A DNA stretch of 64,000 nt, from NCBI GenBank assembly GCA_000818945.1, contig KN805420.1:195141-259140 (forward strand), read 5' to 3'. Below the pieces are notes generated by a model. It did not search any database. It was not told the origin of the DNA and saw only the letters and a program-made list of their open reading frames with translations. Source of the DNA: Schizochytrium sp. CCTCC M209059. Taxonomy: Eukaryota > Sar > Bigyra > Thraustochytrida > Thraustochytriidae. How positions within the stretch are numbered: position 1 is the stretch's first letter; each line of letters begins with the position of its first letter. A program made the translations under genes and the position numbers. Shown piece by piece: positions 38,479 to 48,443 of the stretch.

Positions 38479-39762
38479 TCAAAGTGGCCAGACTTCGCCA
38501 AACCTTGAGACCAAAGGAACTGGCATTTCATAAAGCCCAATGGGGCACTTGGGACTCGACTGCGCTCTCGTGGCGTGCTCGTCCATATATCGCTTGTCTA
38601 ACTCTCGAAAGGAGGAAGGGATGAGCGCCTCGTCCGACATTTTCACGTTTTTCAGATGGTACATGTCAATCACACGCACGGCGAAATTCCATTTTAAAAA
38701 AGTTGCACGGCGGTGAAGGTCATGCTCATCGCGCTCAAGGAAAAAGTTTATTTCATCGTAAAAGCCCAAGTCTTGCATCGCCTTGGCTCGCACGGCATAA
38801 GGCCCGCGATTGACAGACTGCATGACATTAATTTTATGGTCCCATTGCGCCAAGAACTCAGGCTCAGAGGGGGTATCCATGCTTTTGCAGTGGCCATAAA
38901 GCGTGCTGAAAGACGGAAGCGTCCTACCTACCGTGAGCTCGTGGCCGCAGCGACCACTCACGGCGAAGAGCACATCATATGTGCGCATGGGTTCCAAAAT
39001 TCGTTCGAGCCAACCGTCTGAGAGAAAGAGCGTGTCCGCCTGCACTTCGACATAAAACCCGCTTGGGCTTGACATGGACATGGCAAGATTATCCGCAGCA
39101 GTCTCCCATATGGACGTGGGCTGGAGTACGACACGGCCGCGCACAAGGCCGTTTCTTTTGCACTCCTCGCTGAGAATGGTTCGCTTGTACACCTCGTAGG
39201 AGTGGTCCCAAGAGCCATCCAAGACAAAGACAACCTCCCACTCGCCTTGTGTATGTGCACATATCGAAGGCATGGTCTGCTCGAGAGTTGGCCCATCCTG
39301 GTGAGAGGGTGAGACAATGGTCACCTCTGGATGTGGAATTTCGGGCTTGAGGATGACATCGAGGATAACGACGGCCTCAGTGCGGCTTGGAAGGTCGCTT
39401 GGGTTACAATATCGCGGGTGCAATCGATGCGGGGGCATGCCGGCTGTCGTCGCTTGGCATCGATCAAATCCCTCGATGCCGACGACTTCCCGATCGCCTT
39501 TGAGAAGCCAAGCTTTCCAAGACTCCACCTCGTCTGCACAAGGGCGACCCGCGGCATGAGCTCCGCGATCACTCGCTGTCACTGCCGCTGTTGGGTCTGC
39601 TTTGAAGGTACGACGACGAAGTGAAAAGTCGCTGGGGAAAGCTAGGTCTTGGTTCGGGCCCTTGTTCCACGTGAACAGCCATCTTCCGCCGATGTACCAT
39701 AGACACGAGAGGACGAGACCGAGAGGCAGCGCCAGGTAAAGCACCTTGGTCGCCAGCTTCAT
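38479..39762 (-). CDS. GT2-like glycosyltransferase, type II membrane protein
   Basis: A 427-residue protein from the ATG at 39760-39762, which precedes a hydrophobic anchor (VLYLALPLGLVLSCLWYIGG, about residues 7-26). A GT-A domain follows. It starts with VTIVSPSHQDGPTLEQTMPSI, then EWEVVFVLDGSWD (acidic turn after the second strand), TAADNLAMSMSSPSGFYVEVQADTLFL (hydrophobic strand with Gln-Ala-Asp in the DXD position) and RGPYAVRAKAMQDLGFYDEINFFLERDEHDLHRRA. This last block matches the acceptor/catalytic ED region of GT2 family enzymes. The frame is open for 122 more codons upstream, but that extension is repetitive Pro-Ala-Cys-Leu translated from a tetranucleotide repeat and is taken as 5' leader. 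Golgi location and a role in glycoprotein or polysaccharide synthesis are inferred. Confidence 0.8.
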   Translation of the reverse strand: MKLATKVLYLALPLGLVLSCLWYIGGRWLFTWNKGPNQDLAFPSDFSLRRRTFKADPTAAVTASDRGAHAAGRPCADEVESWKAWLLKGDREVVGIEGFDRCQATTAGMPPHRLHPRYCNPSDLPSRTEAVVILDVILKPEIPHPEVTIVSPSHQDGPTLEQTMPSICAHTQGEWEVVFVLDGSWDHSYEVYKRTILSEECKRNGLVRGRVVLQPTSIWETAADNLAMSMSSPSGFYVEVQADTLFLSDGWLERILEPMRTYDVLFAVSGRCGHELTVGRTLPSFSTLYGHCKSMDTPSEPEFLAQWDHKINVMQSVNRGPYAVRAKAMQDLGFYDEINFFLERDEHDLHRRATFLKWNFAVRVIDMYHLKNVKMSDEALIPSSFRELDKRYMDEHATRAQSSPKCPIGLYEMPVPLVSRFGEVWPL

Positions 39763-39789
39763 CGATCGCGTAGCCCTGAGGCAGGCAAG

Positions 39790-39837
<48 letters not shown>

Positions 39838-40639
39838 CTGACAGCGTTGGCAACGATTTTGTCTGCTTTCCCCTTGAGTCCTCTCACACCAGCGGCACTT
39901 CATCAGCCTGCACTTCTGTCCTATGTCAGTGTCAGCTGGGCCTATGGTAGCACTGCGACAGAGGTTGATCCTGTGCGTGGAGGAGGAGCTTTCGATGAAA
40001 CTTGAGGACCGCGTTCGCTCCGAGCCTGCCAGCATCTCTTGAATGCTCGTAAGACAGCATCCACCAAACCTTCGGAAGGCGGTCGCGGCGACGCAACGCC
40101 CGCCGAAGCAACTACAAAGCTTGTGCACTCACTGCATGATCTTTGATGTAAACCATAAATCTTCGCGTTGTAGATAGTAGGCCTGGTCAAGACATGCAGC
40201 TCTGAGAACGCGCGTTTCGTCAACAAGCCTTGTTGGATGCTGTTGCAGCCGGCGGCAGCTGCTACAGCTTGGACATAATTGCACTCGTTTCGACAGCCAG
40301 CTTGTTCTGGCCCACGAAGCCGTATATTAGTACTAAAACATGTTCCTGGGCTCACCCACGCTGGCTCGTGCTGGACAACAGGGGTGTGCGTGTGTGCCAG
40401 GGGTACCAACTTGCAAGGCGCGCGTGCCGCTCGTGGCCGGCCGCCAGCAAAGCAAAAAGACGGCAAGGAGGAGAGGAGAAGAGAGGAGAGGAGAGGAGAG
40501 GAGAGGAGAGAAGAAGCGCGGGGCGGCAACGCGAGCTCGAGCGTGAGGCAAACGCAGGGCTTTTTGAAGAGCGAGGAGGAAAGTAGCGCAGAACGAAGCA
40601 AGAGCCGACCGATTTAAGCAAGCAAGCAAGCAAGCAAGA
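39763..40639. other. Divergent spacer between glycosyltransferase and ARM-TIR genes, with repeats on both sides
   Basis: (gcag)n runs from about 39779 to 39838, just upstream of the minus-strand gene. Near the plus-strand gene there are (gagag)n repeats at about 40470-40512 and (aagc)n at about 40616-40637, ending two bases before the ATG. No gene seen. Confidence 0.55.
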
Positions 40640-42541
40640 ATGAGCCGCAGGTCGCAAGGCATCTTCAGACTCGGCCTGCAAAAGGCAGAGAGACGACCTT
40701 CAGCGATGGTCGAGGGGGATACCTGGGTCCCGGACTTGAACAAGGGTACCCCGATTACCGATGCTGTTTTTCGATCAAGCCTTGCTGCCTTTTGGGGCGG
40801 CAAAATGTCCCCCGACAAGGAGGTGCTCGCGCTGGAAAAGATTGCGCGCGGCGTCTTTATGCAGAGTGACCTCGAAAGATCACGTATGGTGAGCGCCGAA
40901 GGCGGCCTTGAAAGACTTCGCGACAGACTCTTGGATCGAACGCTCGGAACGCTGGCCCGGTACTACGTGGTCTCCATCATTTACAGCGTCGCATTCATTC
41001 CACAGCTCAAGATGCAAATTATCGAGACGCCTCAACTCGTCCAGGTCCTCGCGCAACAGTGGTGGCAAGGAGACATTAACCTCGGAGCACGCGTGGCCTC
41101 CATGTGGGCCATGATGTGCTTCAACGCAGAGCCTGCAGAGGCCCTTGCTGACGTAGCGCCGCGTCTGGCTGTTGCTGCACTTCTTACTTGTCCCCACGAG
41201 CGCATGGTTAACAAGTGCCTGCTCATGTTGTTACGCATGTCCTTCCACGCCGCGTGCATTCCACGTCTCAATGCCGCGCAATGCGGGCTCGGTCTGCTTC
41301 ATGTTCTCAATACGCGCGATACGGCCGAGTTTCCGGAGGAGTACCAATGGGCTGCAAACGTTGCTCTGGCCAACCTGCTGGCGGCCTCCTCGGCCGCTGA
41401 GGTCGGCCTTTCCAATGATGCAGTCCCGGGCGGAGACCGTGAAATGCTCGGAAATCTCATTTCGCTTCTTGAAGTCAAGGTGGAGGACGGCAATGCCAAA
41501 GCAGGACGCATTTACTTCTCCCTTTCACAGACACTCCGAGCTGTTGGCAACCTTGCTCTCGATCCCAATAACGTTCCTCTGCTCGCCGAGCTCGGGGCTG
41601 TCAACCATATTGTGAGCTTGCTGCAACGTTCGCGCGACGAGGTCCGCGCCGAGGTCATGGGCCGCGGTATCTTTCGTGACGAGTCGGACCCGGATGGCAC
41701 CTTTGCACTGCTCGATGTGCTCGATGCTCTGACGAAGATGACGTGGACGTTTTCCTTCAACGAGGAGCTTGCGAGCGAATTGCGCCGCAAGGGCGCGCCC
41801 TCTCTGCTCGAGGACCTCGCTGCCGACGACGTTTGCGCCGAGGTCGAGGCGGTGCAGGAGGCTGTACAAGGAAGCCTTTTCCAGCTCGGTGTCGCAGAAG
41901 GTGGCGCCCTGCCGTCATTTTCTTCGCGCTCCCGCGCTGGCAAACCAAAGAAGAAGCTGCTGCAGCAGCAGAAGCAAGAGGCCAACGGCGCCGGCGCCGA
42001 ATTTGACGTGATGATCTCGTATCAGTGGGACACGCAAGCCAAGGCCCTTTTGGTGAAAAAGGCTTTAGAGCGCCGCGGCTTTTCCGTGTGGATGGACGTT
42101 GACAAGATGCACGGCAACATCCTCGAGCAGATGGCTTTTGCCGTGGAGAACTCGAGTCTCGTTCTCCTTTGCATGACTAAGGAGTACTACCTCTCCAATA
42201 GCTGCCACGCAGAAGCAGACTACACGTATGCCCTCAACAAGCCCCGCGTCCCACTTCTTTTCCAGGCGAACTTTCGCCCGTCGGGCTGGCTTGGCATGCT
42301 TCTTGGCATGCAGCGTTACGTGGATTTCAGCGCTGTCGTGGATGCCAATGCGGCCGAGCCTGTCGTGGACGACCTGGTGGTGGAAATCCACAATCAGCTC
42401 GCCCCCGCAGACTCGTTGGCGTCCGCGTCGTCGAGGCCCCCTCGCAAGGCAGACTTTGCCTCTTCCTCGCTCTCGGCCACCTCGCTCAGCGCCGTGCACG
42501 CGGACGTCAAGCGCATTCTCGGCATCCTCGAGTCCCAATAG
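40640..42541 (+). CDS. ARM-repeat plus TIR-domain protein, candidate NADase
   Basis: A 633-residue cytosolic protein. Residues about 50-425 are all-helical with ARM/HEAT-like periodicity (LGARVASMWAMMCFNAEPAEAL, ERMVNKCLLMLLRMSFHAACI, SLSQTLRAVGNLALDPNNVPLL). A short basic/Gln linker (about 430-450) leads to a TIR domain at 455-565: FDVMISYQWDTQ (box 1), RRGFSVWMDVDKMHGNILEQMAFAVENSSLVLLCMT, then YLSNSCHAEADYTYAL and RYVDFS. In enzymatic TIR domains (SARM1, plant and bacterial TIRs) a Glu in the SxxCxxE-type segment is catalytic; Glu525 lies in CHAEADY at that place. ARM followed by TIR recalls SARM1, but no SAM domains are present. TIR-only signalling by scaffold assembly is the alternative. 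The tail (about 590-633) is Ser-rich. Confidence 0.82.
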   Translation: MSRRSQGIFRLGLQKAERRPSAMVEGDTWVPDLNKGTPITDAVFRSSLAAFWGGKMSPDKEVLALEKIARGVFMQSDLERSRMVSAEGGLERLRDRLLDRTLGTLARYYVVSIIYSVAFIPQLKMQIIETPQLVQVLAQQWWQGDINLGARVASMWAMMCFNAEPAEALADVAPRLAVAALLTCPHERMVNKCLLMLLRMSFHAACIPRLNAAQCGLGLLHVLNTRDTAEFPEEYQWAANVALANLLAASSAAEVGLSNDAVPGGDREMLGNLISLLEVKVEDGNAKAGRIYFSLSQTLRAVGNLALDPNNVPLLAELGAVNHIVSLLQRSRDEVRAEVMGRGIFRDESDPDGTFALLDVLDALTKMTWTFSFNEELASELRRKGAPSLLEDLAADDVCAEVEAVQEAVQGSLFQLGVAEGGALPSFSSRSRAGKPKKKLLQQQKQEANGAGAEFDVMISYQWDTQAKALLVKKALERRGFSVWMDVDKMHGNILEQMAFAVENSSLVLLCMTKEYYLSNSCHAEADYTYALNKPRVPLLFQANFRPSGWLGMLLGMQRYVDFSAVVDANAAEPVVDDLVVEIHNQLAPADSLASASSRPPRKADFASSSLSATSLSAVHADVKRILGILESQ

Positions 42542-43536
42542 GGCTTGTTGAGAGCGCCCGCGTCCTCGCGCTCCCGGAATTCCTCCATCGCCCCGGCCCC
42601 CTTTTCCCCCGGAATTTCTGATAGGGTTAGGGTACGTCGTGGGCTTTCCTGGAATATCCTCGCTAATTCATCTCTATCTCCGTTTTCTCTTTTTTTAAAC
42701 CTAGAATATTCAACGAATACATGTATATCCTTTGCTTCAGGGGCACCAGTCGCGGCGGCGGCGACGAGCGGCTGTGGCGGCGCGCGCGCGCAAGTGGATA
42801 ACGAGGCGCAGCAAGTGCGCGGATGCGCGGCGCAAGTGCGCTAAAGGCGCAGGTGGGGCACTGCGGTCAAGGCGGGCAAACAAGCAGGCAGCAAGCAGGG
42901 AGGAGAGAGAGAGCGGAGAGCAGAGAGGGAGCGGTCAGCAGAACGGCAGGCTGCGAGCGAGCGAGTCAAGGTACGTCTCGGGCGCGGCGGCGCGGAGCTC
43001 GCCAGCGCGGGGGAGAGGGCGGCGACGGCGGCGGCGGCGGCGGCGGCGGCGAAGCGGCGTGGAGGCCGGATGTTCGATCGGGACCGAGGGCTGGCGAAGA
43101 CGAGGATCGCTCGCGCGGGGCGAGCGATGAGACTGAGCGATCGGCCAGGCAAGATGGCGCTCGACGTGCGGCTGGCGGAGAAGACAGACGCCTTGCGCCG
43201 CGGGCGGTCTAGCTCGCGCCTTTGATGAAGTGAACGAGTTTCGGCGTATGGAGCATGAGGCTTTGAGCACTCGGTTCTTCTTCTTTGTTTTCGCGTCAAT
43301 CTGCGCCATCTACACGGCAAGATGGTGGTCGCTTTGAGAATTAGCGCACGAGCGCTTAGAAAGGCATATTGCCTCGTCTGCGAAGGGAAGGGATAGAGAA
43401 GGGGTGAAAGGAGAAGGAGGATGTGTCACTTGAACATGCGTTCATCTGGCCACTCACGCCATGTGGAGGACAGTGAAACTGACTTTTTTTTTTGTATTCA
43501 TTCGCTTTGTACTCACAGCAATTCAAATCGGGGAAA
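42542..43536. other. Spacer and 5' leader of eL14
   Basis: The first 100 bases after the ARM-TIR stop are AT-poor and then turn AT-rich. A single tagggttaggg-like element occurs at 42623-42633. From about 42750 the DNA is GC- and purine-rich with (ggc)n at about 43020-43050. Most of the right part is the proposed leader intron of eL14. Confidence 0.45.
42971..43518 (+). other. Candidate 5'-UTR intron of eL14
   Basis: Donor caag/gtacgt (42971) and an acceptor with a T-rich tract ending actcacag (43518) leave a spliced leader that ends 18 bases before the ATG at 43537. Ribosomal protein genes in many eukaryotes carry a leader intron close to the ATG. Transcripts would decide. Confidence 0.5.
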
Positions 43537-43947
43537 ATGGTGTTCACCAAGTTCGTCGAGGTGGGCCGCGTGGTCCTCATCAACTATGGCCCGCTCTGCG
43601 GCAAGCTGGCCACCATCATCAACGTGGTGGACAGCAACCGCGTCCTTATTGATGGCCCTGAGGAGACCACTGGCGTCAAACGGCAGGTGATCAACATTAA
43701 GCGGATCACCCTGACTGACATCAAGGTGCCCATTGGTGTTCAGGCCCGCGCGAAGTCCCTCAAGAAGGCTCTCGCTGATGCCGACTTTGAGAACAAGTGG
43801 AAGGAGTCTGCCCTTGCCCGCAAGCTGGAGATGCGCCGCAAACGGTTGGAGATGAACGACTTTGACCGCTTCAAGGTCATGCTCGCAAAGAAGGCCAAGG
43901 CCAAGGCTGTCAAGAAGAAGTTCCAGGAGCTCAAGGCGTCTGCGTAA
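43537..43947 (+). CDS. RPL14: 60S ribosomal protein eL14
   Basis: A 136-residue protein of the eL14 family, a component of the cytosolic large ribosomal subunit. The N-terminal KOW/SH3-like domain reads FVEVGRVVLINYGPLCGKLATIINVVDSNRVLIDGP (residues 5-40), closely matching the family. It continues as RQVINIKRITLTDIKV and ends with a highly basic helical tail (KWKESALARKLEMRRKRLEMNDFDRFKVMLAKKAKAK). The length is normal for lower eukaryotes; mammalian forms are longer through Ala/Lys repeats. The ATG at 43537 is chosen because the family starts right before FxKFVEVGRV. The frame upstream is open but lies across the proposed acceptor site. Confidence 0.95.
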   Translation: MVFTKFVEVGRVVLINYGPLCGKLATIINVVDSNRVLIDGPEETTGVKRQVINIKRITLTDIKVPIGVQARAKSLKKALADADFENKWKESALARKLEMRRKRLEMNDFDRFKVMLAKKAKAKAVKKKFQELKASA

Positions 43948-44996
43948 CTAATTTTTCTTCAAAACTGCTCACATCATGCTTTTTTGCTCTTTTGCGTCCG
44001 CACGATTCGCAAACTTGATTTTTTTTGTGGGGGGGGGGCTGCAAGAGGAAGGTCCTCGCGTGTACGATGACATCTTCAACTTCCTTTCCTTCCCTACGTT
44101 GCCCCTCGTCTCCTACTTTCCTTTTGTTTCTCTTCTTCTATTGGCTGCGGTCTCGCTTGCTGATTCTCAATATATCCCACTTCTTGTTCTGCTTGCTGTG
44201 TGATTGCCGGTCGAGTCGAGTCGAGTCGAGACACACCCAAGCTCGCATCGTCGTGGCGCTTCTCGCCGCCGCCGCAGCCGCGAATGCTACGTTGGGGCTT
44301 CACCCTTTTTCCAACATGGCAGTGGCCAACTAAAGGTGGCTGGATCATTGCAGCCACAGCCACATTGATTGCGTTGCTTGCTGTGTTTGCTTCGTATATC
44401 GATTGATGCAGCGATACGCACACCTGGGCCTAGGCTAAACTCGAATATTTGGGCAGTGTGTGTGTGTTGCAAGGCAAGCTAGGCCTAAGCTATACCTTCA
44501 AGGCCTACTCCGGGAGCACGCACAGACGAGGCTCGACACTGCCTCGGGCCGGCCATTAAGGTCACGAAGCCCCTTCCTGGCCTGGGCACTCATGTCATGT
44601 CTTCATCCGCGTCGCAGTCGGTCCTGCGTTCGAGCTGGCTGGCTGCTGCTGGTGGCTGCCGCTAGCTTCGAAGCAAGGGACCGAGATGAGAACTGCCACG
44701 ATGCTTGGTTGAGTGGTCGATCGATTCACTGATTCATTGATTCATCGATTGATTCACTCCGATTCACACACTGTCAACAGATTCATTCATTGATTCATTG
44801 GCAGGGCCTTCTTGCTGCCTATCTATAACAGAGCAGAGCAGAGAAGAGCAAAGCTGAATTCTGCGTGCGCGGGACGCGAGCGCGAGCCTGGGCGCGGACG
44901 CTCGGTGGAGGGCGGGCGCAGGCACGGGTACGGGCACGGCTGCGACGCAAGCGGCAGCGGCAGGGCAGAGCAGGGCAGGGCAGGGCAGAAGGCACG
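43948..44996. other. 1-kb spacer with several simple repeats
   Basis: It contains a G-run near 44028-44038, (gtcga)n at about 44210-44230, imperfect gattcattgattcat repeats at about 44722-44802 and gcagggcaga repeats at about 44960-44990 just before the next start. No gene seen. Confidence 0.5.
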
Positions 44997-45470
44997 ATGA
45001 ACTGGAAAAGCAGGCACGAGGATGAGTCCGGCTGGAAGGGCACGCGCAAGTACGTCGCGAAGGACTTTGCCGAGTACGAGGACGTGGTGAACGTGGTCGT
45101 GCCCCGACTGGGCGGCATGGACATGCTCGAGACGCGAGCCGTGGAGCTCAACGACGTCTGCGCAGAGTACACGACGCCCTTCACGCAGCTCGTGCTCTAC
45201 AACGGCAAGGCGGCCTACACGCTGCGCAAGCGCCTCAAGGCTCTCATCAAGGAGTGGAACTCTCGCGACAAGGACATTGGACTCACGTGGCGCGTCGTGG
45301 TCTGGGGCCTCGATCTATTCAGCAGCCCGTGTGCGGGCGCGCTCAAGGGCGATCAGCCAGAGTTCTGGATTCACGTCGAGTTCCTCTCGGATCGCCTTCT
45401 CCGCGAAAACGCGCAATTTCGCGCCGCGCAGAGGGAAAAGGAGGACATGATGGCGGCCAAGTCCGTGTAG
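44997..45470 (+). CDS. Unrecognised 157-residue soluble protein
   Basis: From the ATG at 44997 the product is MNWKSRHEDESGW onward, with no signal peptide or membrane segment. Charge is balanced, and a mixed alpha/beta prediction is likely: strand-like VVNVVVPRLGG, helix-rich YTLRKRLKALIKEWNSRDKD, strand-like LTWRVVVWGLDLFSS, and a charged C-terminal helix (LLRENAQFRAAQREKEDMMAAKSV). The composition and codon use are strongly protein-like and resemble the neighbours, so I take it as a real gene. The frame runs 44 codons upstream, but that part is repetitive and Arg/Gly-rich leader. I do not recognise the family. It is flanked by eL14 and UTP4, but proximity carries little meaning in this kind of genome. 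Confidence 0.65.
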   Translation: MNWKSRHEDESGWKGTRKYVAKDFAEYEDVVNVVVPRLGGMDMLETRAVELNDVCAEYTTPFTQLVLYNGKAAYTLRKRLKALIKEWNSRDKDIGLTWRVVVWGLDLFSSPCAGALKGDQPEFWIHVEFLSDRLLRENAQFRAAQREKEDMMAAKSV

Positions 45471-45872
45471 CCTAGGATGCGTGTCAGATAGGCCAGGCCA
45501 GGACAGGACAAACCCGGACAAGACTTGATCACATTGGCCGGTAGCTGTGTGCCCAGCGCATGTATCTATCTCTTGAGCACCTGAGTCGCAACGAAATAAA
45601 AAAACGAAGCCGAAAAGTCAAAGCCGAAAAAGTCGGAGCCAAAGCCAAAGCCAAAGCTGGAGCAGAGGGCGATGTTGAATTTACCAAAAGAATATAAATC
45701 TGTGGATGATCTTATGCTGATGTCTTTTTTTCTCGATTTTCTGTTCTTCTCTTTTCTGTTCTTTCCTTTTTCGATCCTTACTTCTCTCCCAACAGTCTGA
45801 GAATTTGTTGGGCTCGACCCGGATCGCATCTGCGTGTTGAACGTGCAATCGCCGCGGTACATTACGTGACAT
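45471..45872. other. Spacer between convergent genes
   Basis: It includes a gccaaagccaaagccaaagc repeat at about 45640-45660 and AT-rich flanks. No gene seen. Confidence 0.4.
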
Positions 45873-48443
45873 CTAAGTGGCGCCACCATAGATCTTGCGC
45901 TTGATCGGATCCTTAAACGTCTGCATGACCTTGATCCAAGGAGCCTCAACGACGAGGATCTCGTGCTCGTCGACAAAGTCCATGTGTATGATGGGCTTGA
46001 AGCGAGTCAGCATACTAAAACGAAGGGTTCCAGATTCATGAGCCTCGAGTGCATGCGGCAATGTTGCCAGCGAAACTTTGCAAGCAAAGCAGCGGCCCCA
46101 CAGGATCATAACAGAAGGGTCTGCTTTATCAAAAGTAATCCCGATGACAGGCTCATGCTGCTCGCGTAGTAGCGGATCCATGCGTCCGGCGGCAGCGAGA
46201 CTCCACGGGGTCAGCTTTTGACCTTGCACGTCAAACACGAAGACTTCGTTCCTCATTGTCGCCACTGCCAAATTTCCTGGTGAGTCAGGTTGAAAACGCA
46301 GCGCGCTGCACAGCGCACCACCTAGAGAGGCCCGTGGAATCTCCATTTGCAGTTTCTTGAGCTGCACATCGTAGACGGCAAGTTGACCACCTGCAGAAGC
46401 CACTGCGACCCAGCGGCCGTCGTCACTAACGACTACTTCCTTGATCGCCGCGCCGTCCCAAAGTGGATCCCACGAAACCAAACAGGTGAGCATGTCTGAG
46501 TTATGGACCGAGCCGAGAATGCGGGCAACGCACACGCGCCCGGACTGGAAGACGTACACCAAAACCTCCTCCCCGTCCTTCTCCTCCTCAGGAGACAGTG
46601 TGGGAGAAGCTACGCACGCGGCGACCACGACTCCATCCGCGCGTCCAGACACGCCTGCCTCGCGGCTCTGCAACTTCTGTTCCACTTTGGTGAGACGCTT
46701 CAGGCTCACGTCGCCACCGGCAACAGCCTCGTCACTCCGCAATGAGAATGCCTTGAGTCCCGCGTCATCCGCGCACAAAAGCAAACGACCAGAAGGGGCA
46801 AGCGCTGCGCATCGCAGTCCCAGGCGGCCCTTGAAGTGCAACGAGGCCAGGTGATTTTGCGTCTTCGACTGCCACAGCTCGACATGATGGGCATGTTGCG
46901 CGAGCAACAAACTGCCTCTGCACGTGGGCTGGACCAAGGTCTGGTGCAAAAACGGGCTGAGGCGTGTGGGACGCGCCTTGGAGAATGAACGCACCGGGTA
47001 CCAGCAAATTTGGGTGTCGTCGCCGCCAGAGGCGAGGATGCGGCCATTGTCCACAATTGCCAGGCCCCGAACGTCGCGCGAGTGCGGACGATGACTGTAG
47101 CCATAGACCCAGTCCTGCACTCCGCTGCCATCTGTGGCATCGATACGGTGGAACATGGCCACGCGTGAATCAATACCAGAGGCGAAAAGGGTCGTCTCGT
47201 CCTTGCTCACAGCCAGGGTCGTCACGTCAGCTCGGTGCTCGTGAAAGCCACGAATTAATGTGCCGGCCTCGTCCCGCGAGTCCCAAACGTGCACGTGGCC
47301 ATCCGAATCTCCCGAAAACAGCGTGCTGTCTTTCAGAACCTCCAAAGTCCACACGCAAATGGGCTCCACCTTACCGTACGACTCCGTCGCGATTTGCAAG
47401 ATGACCTGGCCCGTGCGGGCGTCCCATTTGCGGATGAGACCGTCAACACCCGCGGTGTAGAGGACGTGACGCTGCTCCGGGGCAGGGTGGTACTTGATTG
47501 CTAAAACGCGTCCTGTAGCCACCGATCGAAAGGCTCGCGCGTACTCCAAGCCTGCGCCCTGACCGGGAAGGACCTCGAAAATTCGTACGCGTCCATCCTC
47601 GCAGCCCATTGCCACTACGGCACGCTCGCTGCCCTCTGAGCCCGCGTCGTCGCTCTGAGACGTGACCTCTTCCGTGCTCGAGTCCATGCACCACACCGCA
47701 CCGCCAAAGGAGGAGGTCTCGCGAACGCGCGCCTGGCGTTGCATGTCAATCTCGAAGACATTGCCGTCCATATCGCTTCCGAAGAGGCGCTCGTTTCCAA
47801 CCCAGGCTATGGAAAGGGTTGTTCCAGCGAAACCGGGCTCCTCGCGACCGGGGACGTGAATCACCTGAAGCCAGGCTTGTTTGTCAATGTTCCACACCTC
47901 GACTGCGCCATTCTCGCGCGTCAGTGCTAACTGAGAGCCCGCGAGATTCGCCTTCATGCTCGTGATAGAGAACGGCACCCAGTTCATGAAGCGGCACCGT
48001 TGCACTTGAAATTCCTGCTTCGCCTGGAGATCAGCGGAGTGGGTGACGCCAGTGGTGCCATTAATGGACCCGGAACGGGAACGCTTCTTACCCACACCAT
48101 TGGTCGACGCGGAGGGAGCACCGGCGTCAACGGCCGATCCACTCGCATTTGACAAAGATCTCTTGCGAGGGGTAGACTTGTCGGATTTGGAGGTTCCATT
48201 GGCCATGATGGCCGAGTCGGGCCCATGGCCATTGGTTAGAACAGCCTCGCTTGCGAGATCCTCGCTTGCGGCTCGCGTCCTGCGTGGCTTGGCTACCGAA
48301 GCTTTCCTGGCCGTCGCAGCTCCGGTCTTGGTCTTTGATTTCGCTTTATCTGCCTTCGATTTGGCCGAGGTCGAAGGTGTCGCTGGTGCCTTTGCTGCGC
48401 TCCCAGACACGGCGGGCTCGGCCCTGCGTCGCGTCTGGACCAT
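45873..48443 (-). CDS. UTP4: WD40 protein UTP4 (cirhin), small-subunit processome
   Basis: About 856 residues from MVQTRRRAEP (ATG at 48441-48443; the frame opens 13 codons earlier). A basic, Ala/Lys/Ser-rich N-terminal extension (about 1-145) is followed by the UTP4/cirhin start block QRCRFMNWVPFSITSMKANL and LALTRENGAVEVWNID, then a chain of WD40 repeats forming two propellers. Clear repeat ends include YTAGVDGLIRKWDARTGQ, FSGDSDGHVHVWDSRDE, FASGIDSRVAMFHR, LASGGDDTQICWYP and VAVASAGGQLAVYDVQ. It ends PWIKVMQTFKDPIKRKIYG, which fits the conserved C-terminal segment of UTP4. In yeast and animals UTP4 is part of the UTPA (t-UTP) complex that binds the nascent pre-rRNA 5' external spacer. The extension is longer than in yeast or human and may assist nucleolar targeting. 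Confidence 0.88.
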   Translation of the reverse strand: MVQTRRRAEPAVSGSAAKAPATPSTSAKSKADKAKSKTKTGAATARKASVAKPRRTRAASEDLASEAVLTNGHGPDSAIMANGTSKSDKSTPRKRSLSNASGSAVDAGAPSASTNGVGKKRSRSGSINGTTGVTHSADLQAKQEFQVQRCRFMNWVPFSITSMKANLAGSQLALTRENGAVEVWNIDKQAWLQVIHVPGREEPGFAGTTLSIAWVGNERLFGSDMDGNVFEIDMQRQARVRETSSFGGAVWCMDSSTEEVTSQSDDAGSEGSERAVVAMGCEDGRVRIFEVLPGQGAGLEYARAFRSVATGRVLAIKYHPAPEQRHVLYTAGVDGLIRKWDARTGQVILQIATESYGKVEPICVWTLEVLKDSTLFSGDSDGHVHVWDSRDEAGTLIRGFHEHRADVTTLAVSKDETTLFASGIDSRVAMFHRIDATDGSGVQDWVYGYSHRPHSRDVRGLAIVDNGRILASGGDDTQICWYPVRSFSKARPTRLSPFLHQTLVQPTCRGSLLLAQHAHHVELWQSKTQNHLASLHFKGRLGLRCAALAPSGRLLLCADDAGLKAFSLRSDEAVAGGDVSLKRLTKVEQKLQSREAGVSGRADGVVVAACVASPTLSPEEEKDGEEVLVYVFQSGRVCVARILGSVHNSDMLTCLVSWDPLWDGAAIKEVVVSDDGRWVAVASAGGQLAVYDVQLKKLQMEIPRASLGGALCSALRFQPDSPGNLAVATMRNEVFVFDVQGQKLTPWSLAAAGRMDPLLREQHEPVIGITFDKADPSVMILWGRCFACKVSLATLPHALEAHESGTLRFSMLTRFKPIIHMDFVDEHEILVVEAPWIKVMQTFKDPIKRKIYGGAT

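Noticed and set aside
39763..40128. 122-codon N-terminal extension of the GT2-like gene
   Set aside because: It is mostly a Pro-Ala-Cys-Leu repeat read from the (gcag)n microsatellite; a proper signal anchor begins at the ATG at 39762.
42623..42633. Telomere-like tagggttaggg
   Set aside because: Only about two units, internal, between genes; not an array.
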